DNA of 21,921 nt, from NCBI GenBank assembly GCA_035512595.1, contig DATKDU010000258.1, forward strand, positions 1-21,921. The letters are read 5' to 3'. The notes beneath the pieces are model-generated. The model made no database searches and was not told where the DNA came from. It saw only the letters and a list, made by a program, of their open reading frames with translations. Source of the stretch: DATKDU01 sp035512595. Its GTDB lineage: Bacteria > Planctomycetota > Planctomycetia > Pirellulales > Pirellulaceae. Shown in pieces: positions 1 through 8,462 of this stretch; the stretch's first letter is position 1, and each line of letters starts with the position of its first letter. The translations under genes were made by a program, and so were the position numbers.

Positions 1-62
1 ATCATCGTAAACTGTCTGCGATCCGTCCCTTCGGCACAGGCCCACGCCCAGAGGAGACCGTG

Positions 63-293
63 ATGACGACTGCCATGAATTCTTCCGCCGTACACCAGAT
101 CGGCGAAGCCGCCGGCGCTGTTTGGAAAGTGCTCAGCAAAAGCGGCCCCCTGTCGGTGGCGAAGCTGGCGGAGGCCACGAACGTCAACCGCGACCTGTTC
201 ATGCAGGCCCTCGGCTGGCTGGCCCGCGAGGACAAGATCGACATCAACGAGTCCAAGCGGGGACGAATCGTGTCGCTTAAGGCCGAAGTGTAA
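63..293 (+). CDS. Small winged-helix domain protein (DUF2582-like)
   Basis: A 76-residue protein. The chain reads as a compact winged helix-turn-helix: helix 1 around AGAVWKVLSKSGPLSV, a second helix KLAEATN, a recognition-type helix NRDLFMQALGWLAREDKI, then a short wing (ESKRGRIVSL). This pattern and size match the small stand-alone winged-helix proteins of the DUF2582 type found in planctomycetes and Bacteroidetes, which have no well-defined role but are presumed nucleic-acid binding. The ATG at 63 is preferred over the GTG at 60 because a GAGGAG Shine-Dalgarno lies at 51-56. It is followed by 74 non-coding bases and then the glycosidase gene on the same strand, so co-transcription is possible but not shown. 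Family assignment is by pattern recognition, without a database search. Confidence 0.75.
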   Translation: MTTAMNSSAVHQIGEAAGAVWKVLSKSGPLSVAKLAEATNVNRDLFMQALGWLAREDKIDINESKRGRIVSLKAEV

Positions 294-367
294 TTATCTC
301 GGGCCGCTGGACTTCTGCCGCTCACAGCGAGCGTGCGCCCTCGCGTTGAAACCACTGCCAGGCAATT

Positions 368-1531
368 ATGATTATGAACCGCACAAAACTGCCCCTTTGG
401 ACGAGTGCCGCCTTCTGCTGCGCGACCCTCTTCAGCGTGCAAGCGTTGGCCCGCGACCGCTGGCCGGCCGAGAAGGCCCAAAGCTGGGAGCGGGAAATGC
501 CGTGGCTCATCGGGGCGAACTATTCGCCGGCTTCGACCATCAACCAGCTCGAGATGTGGCAGGCCGATTCATTCGATCCGGAGCAGATCGACAAGGAGCT
601 GGCCTGGGCCGAGTCGCTGGGGTTCAACTCGATGCGGGTCTTCCTGCATCACCTCTTGTGGGAGCAGGACAGCGAGGGACTGCTCAAGCGGATGGACGAG
701 TTCCTGGCGATTGCCGAGCGGCACAAGATCGGCGTGATGTTCGTGCTGTTCGACAGCGTGTGGGATCCCAATCCCAAGCTCGGCAAGCAGCGCGATCCGC
801 AGCAGGGAGTACACAACTCCGGCTGGGTGCAAAGCCCCGGAGCGGCCGATCTGAAAGACGCGTCGCGGCACGCGCTGCTGGAGGCGTACGTGAAAGGGGT
901 CGTCGGCCGGTTCAGGGACGACAAGCGGGTCCAAGTGTGGGACCTGTGGAACGAACCGGACAACATGAACGACAACAGCTACGGCAAGAACAAGCTGAAG
1001 CAGGAACCGGCCGACAAGCAGGCGCTGGTCCTGGCGCTGTTGCCGAAAACATTCGCCTGGGCCCGCTCCGCCGAGCCGTCGCAGCCGCTGACGAGCGGCC
1101 TGTGGCTGGGCGGGCACAAGGCCGACGGAGCGAAACTGATCCCGATCGAGAAGGTGCAGCTCGCGGAGTCGGACGTGATCAGCTTCCACACCTATGGAAA
1201 ACTCCCCGAAGTGCAGGCCTGGGTCGAGAACCTGCGGAAGCACAACCGGGGCCTGCTGTGCACCGAGTACATGGCCCGCCCCAACGGCAGCACGTTCGAT
1301 CCGATCCTCGCGTACTTCAAGGAGCAGAAGATCGGCGCCTACAACTGGGGCTTCGTCGCCGGCAAGACCAACACGATCTTCGCCTGGAATACCTGGCAGA
1401 AACCAGAAGAGGCCGCCGAACCGAAAGTCTGGTTCCACGACATCTTCCGCACCGACGGCACTCCCTTCTCGCAGCAGGAGGTCGATTACATCCGCCGTGT
1501 GACGGGCAAGGCCGTTCGGACCGCCCCATGA
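368..1531 (+). CDS. Secreted GH5-like glycoside hydrolase (cellulase/mannanase-like TIM barrel)
   Basis: A 387-residue protein with an N-terminal signal peptide (hydrophobic stretch about residues 10-26, cleavage plausible after QALA). The body fits a (beta/alpha)8 glycosidase of clan GH-A, nearest to GH5: start of the barrel at LIGANY (47-52), FNSMRVFLHH (86-95), VMFVLFDSVWD (123-133), the acid/base motif WDLWNEP with E196, the HTY motif (H274, Y276) and the nucleophile strand LLCTEYMARP with E300, then an aromatic strand at YNWGFV. Both catalytic glutamates are present, so the enzyme should be active on a beta-linked polysaccharide in the periplasm or outside; the substrate cannot be read from sequence. 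Start: ATG at 368, with another in-frame ATG at 374 equally possible. Its stop lies 6 bases from the stop of the convergent MORN/STN gene, leaving no room for a separate terminator. Confidence 0.85.
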   Translation: MIMNRTKLPLWTSAAFCCATLFSVQALARDRWPAEKAQSWEREMPWLIGANYSPASTINQLEMWQADSFDPEQIDKELAWAESLGFNSMRVFLHHLLWEQDSEGLLKRMDEFLAIAERHKIGVMFVLFDSVWDPNPKLGKQRDPQQGVHNSGWVQSPGAADLKDASRHALLEAYVKGVVGRFRDDKRVQVWDLWNEPDNMNDNSYGKNKLKQEPADKQALVLALLPKTFAWARSAEPSQPLTSGLWLGGHKADGAKLIPIEKVQLAESDVISFHTYGKLPEVQAWVENLRKHNRGLLCTEYMARPNGSTFDPILAYFKEQKIGAYNWGFVAGKTNTIFAWNTWQKPEEAAEPKVWFHDIFRTDGTPFSQQEVDYIRRVTGKAVRTAP

Positions 1532-1537
1532 CAACGG

Positions 1538-2746
1538 TCACTGTTGCGGCTCAATCACCAGCGTCTGGGCGTCCTTCCAGCGGATGCGCAGGTTGTGCTG
1601 GTCGCACAGTGCGCCGAGGGCGTTTTGGAGGCTGATGCCGCGCAGGCTGTTGGTGACGAGCATGGAGTTGAGCTTCTCGTCACACTCCAGCGGCACCCGG
1701 TAGGCATTGGCCAGATAACGGCCGATTTCGGAACATGGCGTATCGAGAAAGTCAAACGACGCTGGCTTGAGCCAGGCCGCGGCAATCCGCTCGCGGCTAT
1801 CCTGCAACGCATCTGGCGGCGCGGATCGGAGCACCTGGCTGACTCCGGTGCGGTCGGTCCAGTTCTTGGCGCTGTCCTTGGTCGTGATCCAGATCATGCC
1901 GAAGCGGTACGTCGCCGCCAAGCCGTGCGGGTCGCAGATCAGGAACAGCAGCAGATGAGCGTTGATGCGATTAACCGTCAAGTTGACCCGAGAGTCTTCA
2001 CTGATTCCTGCGTTGCTGAAAACTCGACGATCAAGTACGACCCTTTCGTCATAGTTGACCGAAACATACTCGATGACTTCGTAGAGCGGCTTATCGGTGA
2101 ATGATACTTGTGCCGGCAGGTCGAGCATTTTCGCTGTATGCTCGCTTTCGATCATTCCATCGCGCCACGCCCGCCCCAACGGATCGTCCACAGCGCGGCC
2201 ATCAATCTGCATTATCTCACCCCGACTGTAGCGGACCGTGCGAATGACCTTCCCGTAAGCAAACCACTGCGTTTCACCATGCCGCCAATTCGCTTCGCAC
2301 CTATCACGCAACACCAGGTTGCCCGCCGAGTCGAATCGCTCCCAGACGCCTGTCTTCGCCCCCAAGTCATATTCCCCCTGCTCGTGAACCTTTCCGCTGC
2401 GATACCAGCGCACGAACGTTCCGTGCAGCTTCCCTTCGCGCCACGTCTCCTCGCCAATTCGGTTCCCGCCCTTGTCGAAATACTCGGTGATCCCTTCCCG
2501 GATCGGATCGCCGCGCAAGACGCGCCGAAATCGACGCACTTCCCTGGTGGCAAAATGGATTTGGCCCCCTTCGAAGAACAATGCTTCCCCCTTAGGATGG
2601 ATGACCTCTTCCCGATACGGAACCCGGTACCAGTACCAGAGGCCGACCCCGGCCAGCGTCACGAAGACGAGCAGTGTCCGCAGGCTGTAGCGCCAGCCGC
2701 GGCGTGTAGGCTTTGCTGCCGGCGGTGAGGGAGAAGAGGGCGCCAT
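1538..2746 (-). CDS. Membrane-anchored protein with MORN-like repeats and two STN-like modules
   Basis: A 402-residue protein from the ATG at 2746; an upstream in-frame GTG at 2800 would add 18 residues and has no better ribosome site. Residues 18-40 (RYSLRTLLVFVT...) are a single N-terminal membrane helix preceded by arginines, a motif very common in planctomycete membrane proteins. Residues about 46-180 hold short repeats of the YwqK/MORN_2 kind (EYFDKGGNRIGEETWREGKL, RWYRSGKVHEQGEY, ERFDSAGNLV). Residues about 213-288 and 330-399 look like two successive STN-type (secretin/TonB short N-terminal) alpha-beta modules: each has a V/F-x-F motif, a P/S-L/E-x-x-I helix, a V-x-L strand and a closing WI/LVI strand. 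Function is unknown; a periplasmic or surface protein-binding role is inferred. Convergent with the glycosidase gene. Confidence 0.8.
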   Translation of the reverse strand: MAPSSPSPPAAKPTRRGWRYSLRTLLVFVTLAGVGLWYWYRVPYREEVIHPKGEALFFEGGQIHFATREVRRFRRVLRGDPIREGITEYFDKGGNRIGEETWREGKLHGTFVRWYRSGKVHEQGEYDLGAKTGVWERFDSAGNLVLRDRCEANWRHGETQWFAYGKVIRTVRYSRGEIMQIDGRAVDDPLGRAWRDGMIESEHTAKMLDLPAQVSFTDKPLYEVIEYVSVNYDERVVLDRRVFSNAGISEDSRVNLTVNRINAHLLLFLICDPHGLAATYRFGMIWITTKDSAKNWTDRTGVSQVLRSAPPDALQDSRERIAAAWLKPASFDFLDTPCSEIGRYLANAYRVPLECDEKLNSMLVTNSLRGISLQNALGALCDQHNLRIRWKDAQTLVIEPQQ

Positions 2747-2933
2747 GCCAGATCGTACCGCGCGGCCGACGGTGGAAGCAAACGACTGGCTGCCACTCAC
2801 GCTTTTGGTTGACTCTGAGCCAGCCCTAACTTATGATGCGGCAATCGCAGAAATTCCCTCTGCTGGGGTGAGAGCAGAGAACCAGGCGGCTCTGGCCTAC
2901 GTAATCACGTGGGCGGACGACGGAGCAGTGACG

Positions 2934-3353
2934 GTGGGAAAGCACGGGTCTTTGACGAATCGTAGCCAACGGCGCTGGCTGGCCGCGGGGACTTTCGTCG
3001 CCACCCTCCTCTTGTGGGCCGAAGCGGCGACTGCCGGCTGCGGCGACTACGTCATCTTTCGCCCGCTCGACCAAGGCGCGCTGCCGACCGACATCCTCTT
3101 GCCAGCACCTTCGTCCGGCCGCGTCCTCCCCGATCCGGGGCCTTGCCACGGTCCCTTGTGCCGCGGGAGCAAGCCGGCCGATCCAATGCCGACGCCGCCG
3201 ACCCCCGAGCAAATCGATCAGCGGCCGCTGGCCCTGCTCGCCGTCGGCATGGAAGCCGAAAGTCCTTACCTCGCGGGTGGCGGCTGGCCCCGTTTCGATG
3301 AATCGCCGCTGGACGGCTTCCGGCAATCTCTCTTGCGCCCGCCGTGTGCGTAA
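2934..3353 (+). CDS. Small secreted CGDYV/CHGPxC protein, copy A
   Basis: A 139-residue protein of unknown function. I place the start at GTG 2934 because an ACGGAG ribosome site ends 8 bases before it (2920-2925) and it leaves a normal signal peptide: basic NRSQRR, hydrophobic WLAAGTFVATLLLW, then AEAATA before the mature start GCGDYV. The frame is open back to an ATG at 2745, but that start overlaps the start of the opposite-strand gene and adds sequence that does not resemble an export signal. The mature part is Pro-rich with three early cysteines in CGDYV and CHGPLC, then a GGGW motif and an arginine-containing C-terminus (FRQSLLRPPCA). The same layout recurs in the protein at 8667-9113, so the two are paralogues. 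It lies 170 bases upstream of the multiheme cytochrome gene. Confidence 0.7.
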   Translation: MGKHGSLTNRSQRRWLAAGTFVATLLLWAEAATAGCGDYVIFRPLDQGALPTDILLPAPSSGRVLPDPGPCHGPLCRGSKPADPMPTPPTPEQIDQRPLALLAVGMEAESPYLAGGGWPRFDESPLDGFRQSLLRPPCA

Positions 3354-3484
3354 GCGACTCGGAGCAGGCTGAGACTGCGCACTCGCAATGCGGCGCGGTT
3401 TTTCTTGCCGCTCCCTTGCCGTCCTGATGCGCCCACCCTGGCAATGCGCGGGCGCCAACCGCGATTCGAATCAGACTTTTTCCG

Positions 3485-3503
3485 GACAGGTTGAAAACCT
3501 GTC
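3485..3503. repeat. Palindromic repeat, ACAGGTT family, copy 1
   Basis: GACAGGTT and AACCTGTC form an 8-bp perfect stem around a GAA loop. It ends 8 bases before the AAGGAG ribosome site of the cytochrome gene. The same palindrome with loop TCC recurs at 12224-12244. Confidence 0.8.
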
Positions 3504-3523
3504 TTACGGGGAAGGAGATCATC

Positions 3524-6500
3524 ATGGCCACTGTCGCAGCCGGGCCGCCTGCAAGCGCTCCCGCCCGGCAGAAATACGTCCGGGCCGTCGGTCCGCGACT
3601 ACGGATTGTGCTCTATATCGTCTTTGCGCTCGCGGCTCTCCTCGGGGCCAACTCGCTCTATCTTGTCAGCATTACGGCACTGGAAGCGTGGACCCGCTAT
3701 ACCTACCAGGACTATTTCTACCAGGTGATGTTCCTCCTTCACCTGGCCTTGGGGCTCTTGCTCGTGCTGCCGTTTGTGGCGTTTGGCCTGATCCACATGG
3801 TCATGAGCTGGAACCGCAAGAACAAGCGGGCCATTCGCATCGGCTACGCGCTATTGGCGGCCGGACTGATCGTGCTGGTCACGGGCGTGCTGCTGGTGCG
3901 CTTGCCCGGGCTGGCAGAACTGAAAAATCAGTTCACGCGGCAGATCGTCTACTGGGCGCACGTCGTCGTTCCGGTGGCGACCGTGTGGCTCTATTGGCTC
4001 CATCGGCTGGCCGGGCCGAAGATCAAATGGCGCGTCGGCATTACCTACGGCGTCGCCACCGGGGCGATCGTGCTGGCGATGGTCGTCCTCAAGATGCAGG
4101 ACCCCCGCGGCTGGAACCGGCCGGGATTCAAGGAGGGCGCGAAGTATTTCGAGCCGTCGCTCGTGCGAACGCCGGACGGAAAGCCGATTGACGCCCAAGT
4201 CCTGATGATGGATAGCTATTGCCTGAAGTGCCACGAGGATGTCTACAAAGGTTGGTTCCATAGCGCCCACCACTTCAGCTCATTCAACAACCCGGCATAT
4301 CTCGCCAGCGTGCGCGAAACGCGGGAAGTGGCCCTCAAGCGCGACGGCAACGTCAAAGCCTCCCGCTGGTGCGCGGGCTGCCACGACCCGGTGCCGTTCC
4401 TCTCCGCGCAATTTGACGATCCGAACTACGACCTGGTCCACGACCCCACGGCTCACGCCGGCATCACCTGCACCGTCTGCCATGCGATCACGCACGTCAA
4501 CAGCACCAAGGGGAATGCCGACTACGTGATCGAGGAGCCGATCCATTATCCGTTCGCCCAGAGCACCCACCCGTGGCTGCAGTTCATCAACAACCAGCTC
4601 GTCAAGGCCAAGCCGTCCTTCCACAAGCAGACGTTCCTCAAGGATTTCCACAAGGGGGAACGGCAGTCTGAATTCTGCTCGACCTGCCACAAGGTGCATC
4701 TGCCCAAGGAGCTGAACCACTATCGCGAGTTCCTCCGCGGCCAGAACCATTACGATCCGTTCCTGCTCAGCGGCGTCAGCCACGGAGCGCAGAGCTTCTA
4801 CTATCCGCCAAAGTCCAAAGAGAACTGCGGCAGTTGCCATCTGCCGCTGGTCGAGTCGCGCGACTTCGGGGCCAAGGACTTCGACGGCGAAGGGAAGCTC
4901 AAGGTCCATGACCATCTCTTCCCCGCGGCCAACACGGCGATCGCGTTCTTCAAGACGCAAATGCCCAACGACGAGCTGCACAAGCCGTATCTGGGGGAAG
5001 TGCCGGCCGGATTCAAACCCGATTTTGAAGCTTCCCAAAAGAAGCAGGTCGAGTTCCTCAAGGACAGCGTGCGGGTCGATATCTTCGGCATTCGCGAGGG
5101 GGGCTCGATCGGCGGCAAGCTCATTGCCCCGCTGCGTCCCGAAGTGCCGACGCTCAAGAAGGGGCAGACGTACCTGCTGGAGGCGGTGATTCGGACGATG
5201 AAGCTGGGGCACCTGTTCACGCAGGGGACTGCCGACTCGAACGAAGTCTGGCTGGACGTGACCGTCACCAGCGGCGGCCAGGTGATCGGCCGAAGCGGCG
5301 GCATCGACGCCAAGGGGGAGACCGACCGCTGGAGCCACTTCGTGAACGTCTTCATGCTCGATCGCGACGGCAACCGGATCAACCGCCGCAACCCGCAGGA
5401 TATTTTCGTCCCGCTGTACAACCACCAGATTCCACCGGGGGCGGGACAAGTGGCGCACTACGAGCTAGTTGTGCCGGACGACGTCGCGGCGCCGATTACG
5501 ATCGACGTGAAGCTCCAGTATCGCAAGTTCGATCAGGAGTACGTCGATTTCTTCACCAAGACGGCCAAGCCGGGCGACTATCCGATCCCTGGTTACAAGC
5601 CCGGCCAACCGTACGGCAATCCGCTGCCGATCGTCACGATGGCGGCGGATCGCGTAACGCTGCCGGTGGAAGGGGTGGAGGGGACGGTGGAAAATCCGCC
5701 GTCGCCGATCAAGGAAACGTGGCAGCGGTGGAACGACTACGGGATTGGGCTGTTCCTGGAAGGGAAGAAAGGGGAGCTGTTGCAGTCGATCGACGCCTTC
5801 CGCGAGGTGGAGAAGCTGGGCCGCTGGGACGGTCCGCTCCATCTGGCCCGCGTCCACGAGACCGAAGGAGAACTGGATGCGGCGGTCGAAGCGCTGGAGC
5901 GGGCGCAGCAGATGGCAGCGGAGCAAGAGGACGCTTCGTTCCCGGTCTGGACTTACAACTGGCTGACCGGTCGCGTCAACCGCGGCAATGGCAAGCTGGA
6001 AGATGCGGCGGTGAACTTCCGCAGCGTGCTGACCGACCGGTCGGCGGTGATGATCGAGCGGAATTTCGACTTCAGCAAGGACTACCGCGTGATCAACGAG
6101 TTGGGAGCGACGCTGTTCGATCTGGCCAGACGCTCTCGGGGGGATGCGCGGGCAGGGGAGCGGAAGCAACTGCTCGAGGAAGCGGTTGCCCAGTTCCAGC
6201 GGACGCTCGATCTCGACAGCGAGAACGTTGACGCCCATTACAACTTGATGCAGATTTACGAAGTGCTCGGCGACCGCGAGCAGGCCCAGGAGCATCGCCT
6301 GCTCCATGCCCGCTACAAGCCGGACGACAACGCGGGGGACAGGGCGATTGCGCTGGCCCGCGCCCGCTATCCGGCGGCCAACAAGGCGGCCGAGGCGGTG
6401 ATGATCTATCCGCTGCACCGGGCCGGTGCGCCGGGACTCAAGGTGGTCGACTCGCTCCGCGAGTCGGTTGGCACTCGCGGAGCGAGTACGCCACATTCAA

Positions 6501-6526
6501 ACTCCACGACGGGAGGTGGCAAGTGA
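3524..6526 (+). CDS. Membrane pentaheme cytochrome c (cytochrome c554-like) with C-terminal TPR region
   Basis: A 1000-residue protein. The ATG at 3524 has AAGGAG at 3512-3517, six bases away. Residues about 25-190 contain four to five membrane helices with His pairs H73/H91 and H146/H160, the second spaced as in b-type cytochromes, so a heme-b membrane module is possible. Residues 230-445 carry five CxxCH c-type heme sites at 233, 283, 316, 385 and 435; the WFHSAHH segment after the first resembles the distal-ligand motif of cytochrome c554. Residues about 510-720 look beta-rich, and 735-935 are helical TPR-like repeats. Probable role: quinone-to-periplasm electron transfer with protein docking; the partner is unknown. 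It overlaps the CRTAC1 gene by 4 bases (GTGA), indicating translational coupling. The last 25 or so residues are encoded by a palindromic repeat and look non-conserved. Confidence 0.85.
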   Translation: MATVAAGPPASAPARQKYVRAVGPRLRIVLYIVFALAALLGANSLYLVSITALEAWTRYTYQDYFYQVMFLLHLALGLLLVLPFVAFGLIHMVMSWNRKNKRAIRIGYALLAAGLIVLVTGVLLVRLPGLAELKNQFTRQIVYWAHVVVPVATVWLYWLHRLAGPKIKWRVGITYGVATGAIVLAMVVLKMQDPRGWNRPGFKEGAKYFEPSLVRTPDGKPIDAQVLMMDSYCLKCHEDVYKGWFHSAHHFSSFNNPAYLASVRETREVALKRDGNVKASRWCAGCHDPVPFLSAQFDDPNYDLVHDPTAHAGITCTVCHAITHVNSTKGNADYVIEEPIHYPFAQSTHPWLQFINNQLVKAKPSFHKQTFLKDFHKGERQSEFCSTCHKVHLPKELNHYREFLRGQNHYDPFLLSGVSHGAQSFYYPPKSKENCGSCHLPLVESRDFGAKDFDGEGKLKVHDHLFPAANTAIAFFKTQMPNDELHKPYLGEVPAGFKPDFEASQKKQVEFLKDSVRVDIFGIREGGSIGGKLIAPLRPEVPTLKKGQTYLLEAVIRTMKLGHLFTQGTADSNEVWLDVTVTSGGQVIGRSGGIDAKGETDRWSHFVNVFMLDRDGNRINRRNPQDIFVPLYNHQIPPGAGQVAHYELVVPDDVAAPITIDVKLQYRKFDQEYVDFFTKTAKPGDYPIPGYKPGQPYGNPLPIVTMAADRVTLPVEGVEGTVENPPSPIKETWQRWNDYGIGLFLEGKKGELLQSIDAFREVEKLGRWDGPLHLARVHETEGELDAAVEALERAQQMAAEQEDASFPVWTYNWLTGRVNRGNGKLEDAAVNFRSVLTDRSAVMIERNFDFSKDYRVINELGATLFDLARRSRGDARAGERKQLLEEAVAQFQRTLDLDSENVDAHYNLMQIYEVLGDREQAQEHRLLHARYKPDDNAGDRAIALARARYPAANKAAEAVMIYPLHRAGAPGLKVVDSLRESVGTRGASTPHSNSTTGGGK
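6450..6487. repeat. Inverted pair of ACTCGC palindromes inside the cytochrome 3' end
   Basis: ACTCGCTCCGCGAGT (6450-6464) is itself palindromic. Its exact reverse complement follows at 6473-6487 after 8 bases, so the whole can fold into a 15-bp hairpin. It is translated as part of the cytochrome C-terminus and ends 25 bases before the ribosome site of the next gene. The same 15-base core recurs at 10688-10702. Confidence 0.85.
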
Positions 6527-8418
6527 GCAAAGCCGATATGCGAAAGCCCGAGCTGGAAGAGGATGAAGAACTGGTGGCCCACGACGACCGGGCGATCGGC
6601 AACGCGCTCCGCGTGTCGCTGGTGGCGATCCTGTTTCTCGTCGGCACGATCAGCGGCGTTGTGTACGTGATGAATCTGCCCGCGAAAGCGCCCGAAGTGG
6701 TCGAGACACCTACCAGGCCGGCGCAGAAGCGGACGGCGTCCAAAGTCGCACTGCCGGCGGTGAAGTTCACCGACATCACCGCAGCGGCGGGGATCAAGTT
6801 CCAGCACGTGACCGGCGCTTACGGCGAGAAACTTCTGCCCGAGACGATGGGGAGCGGCGCAGCGTTCTTCGATTACGACAACGACGGCGACCAGGACCTG
6901 CTCCTCATCAACTCGTCCCCCTGGCCGTGGAAGATGGAGCGCGGCACCGGCAGTTTTCCGGCGACGCTGGCCCTCTATCAGAACGACGGGAAAGGCAATT
7001 TTCAGGACGTGACCAAGGAGGCGGGGCTCGATATTTCGCTATACGGCATGGGGGTCGCCTGCGGCGACTATGACAACGACGGCTGGATCGATCTGTTCAT
7101 CACGGCCGTCGGTCCCAATCGCCTGCTGCGGAACGTCGATGGAAGATTCGTGGACGTGACCGCGGCGGCCGGCGTCGCCGGCGCCGACGATCAATGGGGG
7201 ACGAGTGCCGGCTTCTTCGACTACAACAACGACGGGCTCCTCGATCTGTTCGTGTGCAACTACATCCAGTGGTCGCGGCAAATCGATCTGAGCCTCGGCT
7301 CGACTTACGACGGCCGCAACCGGGCCTACGCACCGCCGACGCCGTTCCGCGGCGCGTTCTGCCAGCTCTTTCGCAACGAAGGGCAAGGCCGATTTACGGA
7401 CGTCTCCGCCGAAGCCGGCATTCAGGTCCGCAATGTCGATACGCAGGTGCCGGTCGGCAAGTCGCTCGGCGTCGTGTTCGTCGATCTGGACGACGACGGG
7501 TGGTGCGACATCGTGGTGGCCAATGACACGGTGCAGAATTTCGTTTTCCGCAACCTGGAGGGGAAAAAGTTCCAGGAGTGCGGCACCGACGTCGGCGTGG
7601 CCTTCGACCCGGCCGGCAACGCCCGCGGCGCCATGGGGATCGACGTCGCCCGCTTCCGCAACAACAGCAAATCGTACGGCATCGTGATCGGCAACTTCGC
7701 CAACGAGCCGACGAGCTTGTACGTCGCCCAGGACGTGGGCGGCGACGACGTGTTTTGCCTGTTCACCGACGAGGCGGTGGCCACGGGGCTGGGGCCGCAG
7801 TCGCGGCTGGAGCTCAAGTTCGGCGTGTTCTTCTTCGACTACGATCTCGACGGCCGGCTCGACATCTGCACGGCCAATGGGCATTTGGAGAAAGACATCG
7901 CGAGCATCCAGCGCAGCCAGCAGTACGAGCAGCCGCCGCAGCTCTTTTGGAACGCCGGGGACCAGGGGGAAACCGAGTTTGAAAAGGTTTCGGCTGATGT
8001 CGTCGGCCAGGATTTCTCGCGGCGGATGGTGGGCCGCGGCAGTGCCTATGCCGACATCGACGGCGACGGCGATCTGGACGTGCTGCTCACGGGCAGCGGC
8101 GGCCCGGCGCGACTACTGCGAAACGATCAGCAGCTCGGCCACCACTGGGTGCGGCTGGCGCTCAAGTCGAGCGGGCGAAATCTGTTTGCCTACGGCGCGA
8201 CGGTGCAGCTCTTCGCCGGCGGCCAGGTGCAGGAGCGGTTCGTCCAGCCGACGCGCGGCTACCTGTCGCAGAGCGAATTGCCGCTGACCTTCGGGCTGGG
8301 GAAGACCGACAAGATCGACAAGGTTTTGATCCGCTGGCCGGACGGGGTGCGGCAGGAGATCAAGGAGCTGGAAGTGGACCAGCAGCACACGATCGAGCAG
8401 CCTGGGGACGCGACATAG
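6523..8418 (+). CDS. CRTAC1-family protein (FG-GAP/VCBS repeats plus ASPIC/UnbV domain)
   Basis: A 631-residue protein starting at GTG 6523, with GGAGG at 6512-6516, overlapping the cytochrome stop by 4 bases. One membrane helix lies at about 30-50, after a charged cytoplasmic tail. The rest should be periplasmic: a beta-propeller of FG-GAP/VCBS-type repeats carrying six calcium-loop motifs of DxDxDG type starting near residues 117, 182, 233, 321, 439 and 511. A C-terminal ASPIC/UnbV domain follows (about 543-620, LALKSSGRN, YGATVQLF, RGYLSQSE, LIRWPDG). These domains are known to mediate extracellular protein or ligand interaction and are not enzymes by themselves. Coupled translation with the pentaheme cytochrome suggests the two form a complex or one functional unit; that is inference. 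The stop codon touches a heptamer repeat array. Confidence 0.92.
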   Translation: MSKADMRKPELEEDEELVAHDDRAIGNALRVSLVAILFLVGTISGVVYVMNLPAKAPEVVETPTRPAQKRTASKVALPAVKFTDITAAAGIKFQHVTGAYGEKLLPETMGSGAAFFDYDNDGDQDLLLINSSPWPWKMERGTGSFPATLALYQNDGKGNFQDVTKEAGLDISLYGMGVACGDYDNDGWIDLFITAVGPNRLLRNVDGRFVDVTAAAGVAGADDQWGTSAGFFDYNNDGLLDLFVCNYIQWSRQIDLSLGSTYDGRNRAYAPPTPFRGAFCQLFRNEGQGRFTDVSAEAGIQVRNVDTQVPVGKSLGVVFVDLDDDGWCDIVVANDTVQNFVFRNLEGKKFQECGTDVGVAFDPAGNARGAMGIDVARFRNNSKSYGIVIGNFANEPTSLYVAQDVGGDDVFCLFTDEAVATGLGPQSRLELKFGVFFFDYDLDGRLDICTANGHLEKDIASIQRSQQYEQPPQLFWNAGDQGETEFEKVSADVVGQDFSRRMVGRGSAYADIDGDGDLDVLLTGSGGPARLLRNDQQLGHHWVRLALKSSGRNLFAYGATVQLFAGGQVQERFVQPTRGYLSQSELPLTFGLGKTDKIDKVLIRWPDGVRQEIKELEVDQQHTIEQPGDAT

Positions 8419-8445
8419 GATTGCGGAATGCGGATTGCGGATTGA
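8418..8445. repeat. Four-copy heptamer tandem repeat (GGATTGC)
   Basis: Units GGATTGC, GGAATGC, GGATTGC, GGATTGA follow each other without gaps. The first base is the last base of the CRTAC1 stop codon. Heptamer arrays of this type also occur at 18581-18629 with a different sequence. Confidence 0.75.
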
Positions 8446-8462
8446 CCGTTGTTTAAAGTCCT

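Noticed and set aside
569..1534. Long minus-strand open frame across the glycosidase gene.
   Set aside because: Antisense shadow of a GC-rich gene with all GH5 motifs on the plus strand; its translation has no recognisable domain.
2745..2933. 63-codon extension of the first CGDYV protein.
   Set aside because: It overlaps the start of the divergent gene and places a long non-signal segment before the signal peptide.
2934..3353. CGDYV proteins as lipoproteins.
   Set aside because: The residues before the cysteine (TAG and EAS) do not fit a lipobox; ordinary signal peptidase I cleavage is more likely.
3491..3523. Earlier TTG start for the cytochrome gene.
   Set aside because: It would lie in the palindromic repeat and upstream of the AAGGAG site that serves ATG 3524.
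4280..5458. 392-codon minus-strand open frame across the cytochrome gene.
   Set aside because: The plus strand encodes the CxxCH sites; the antisense product is repetitive and low in protein-like features.
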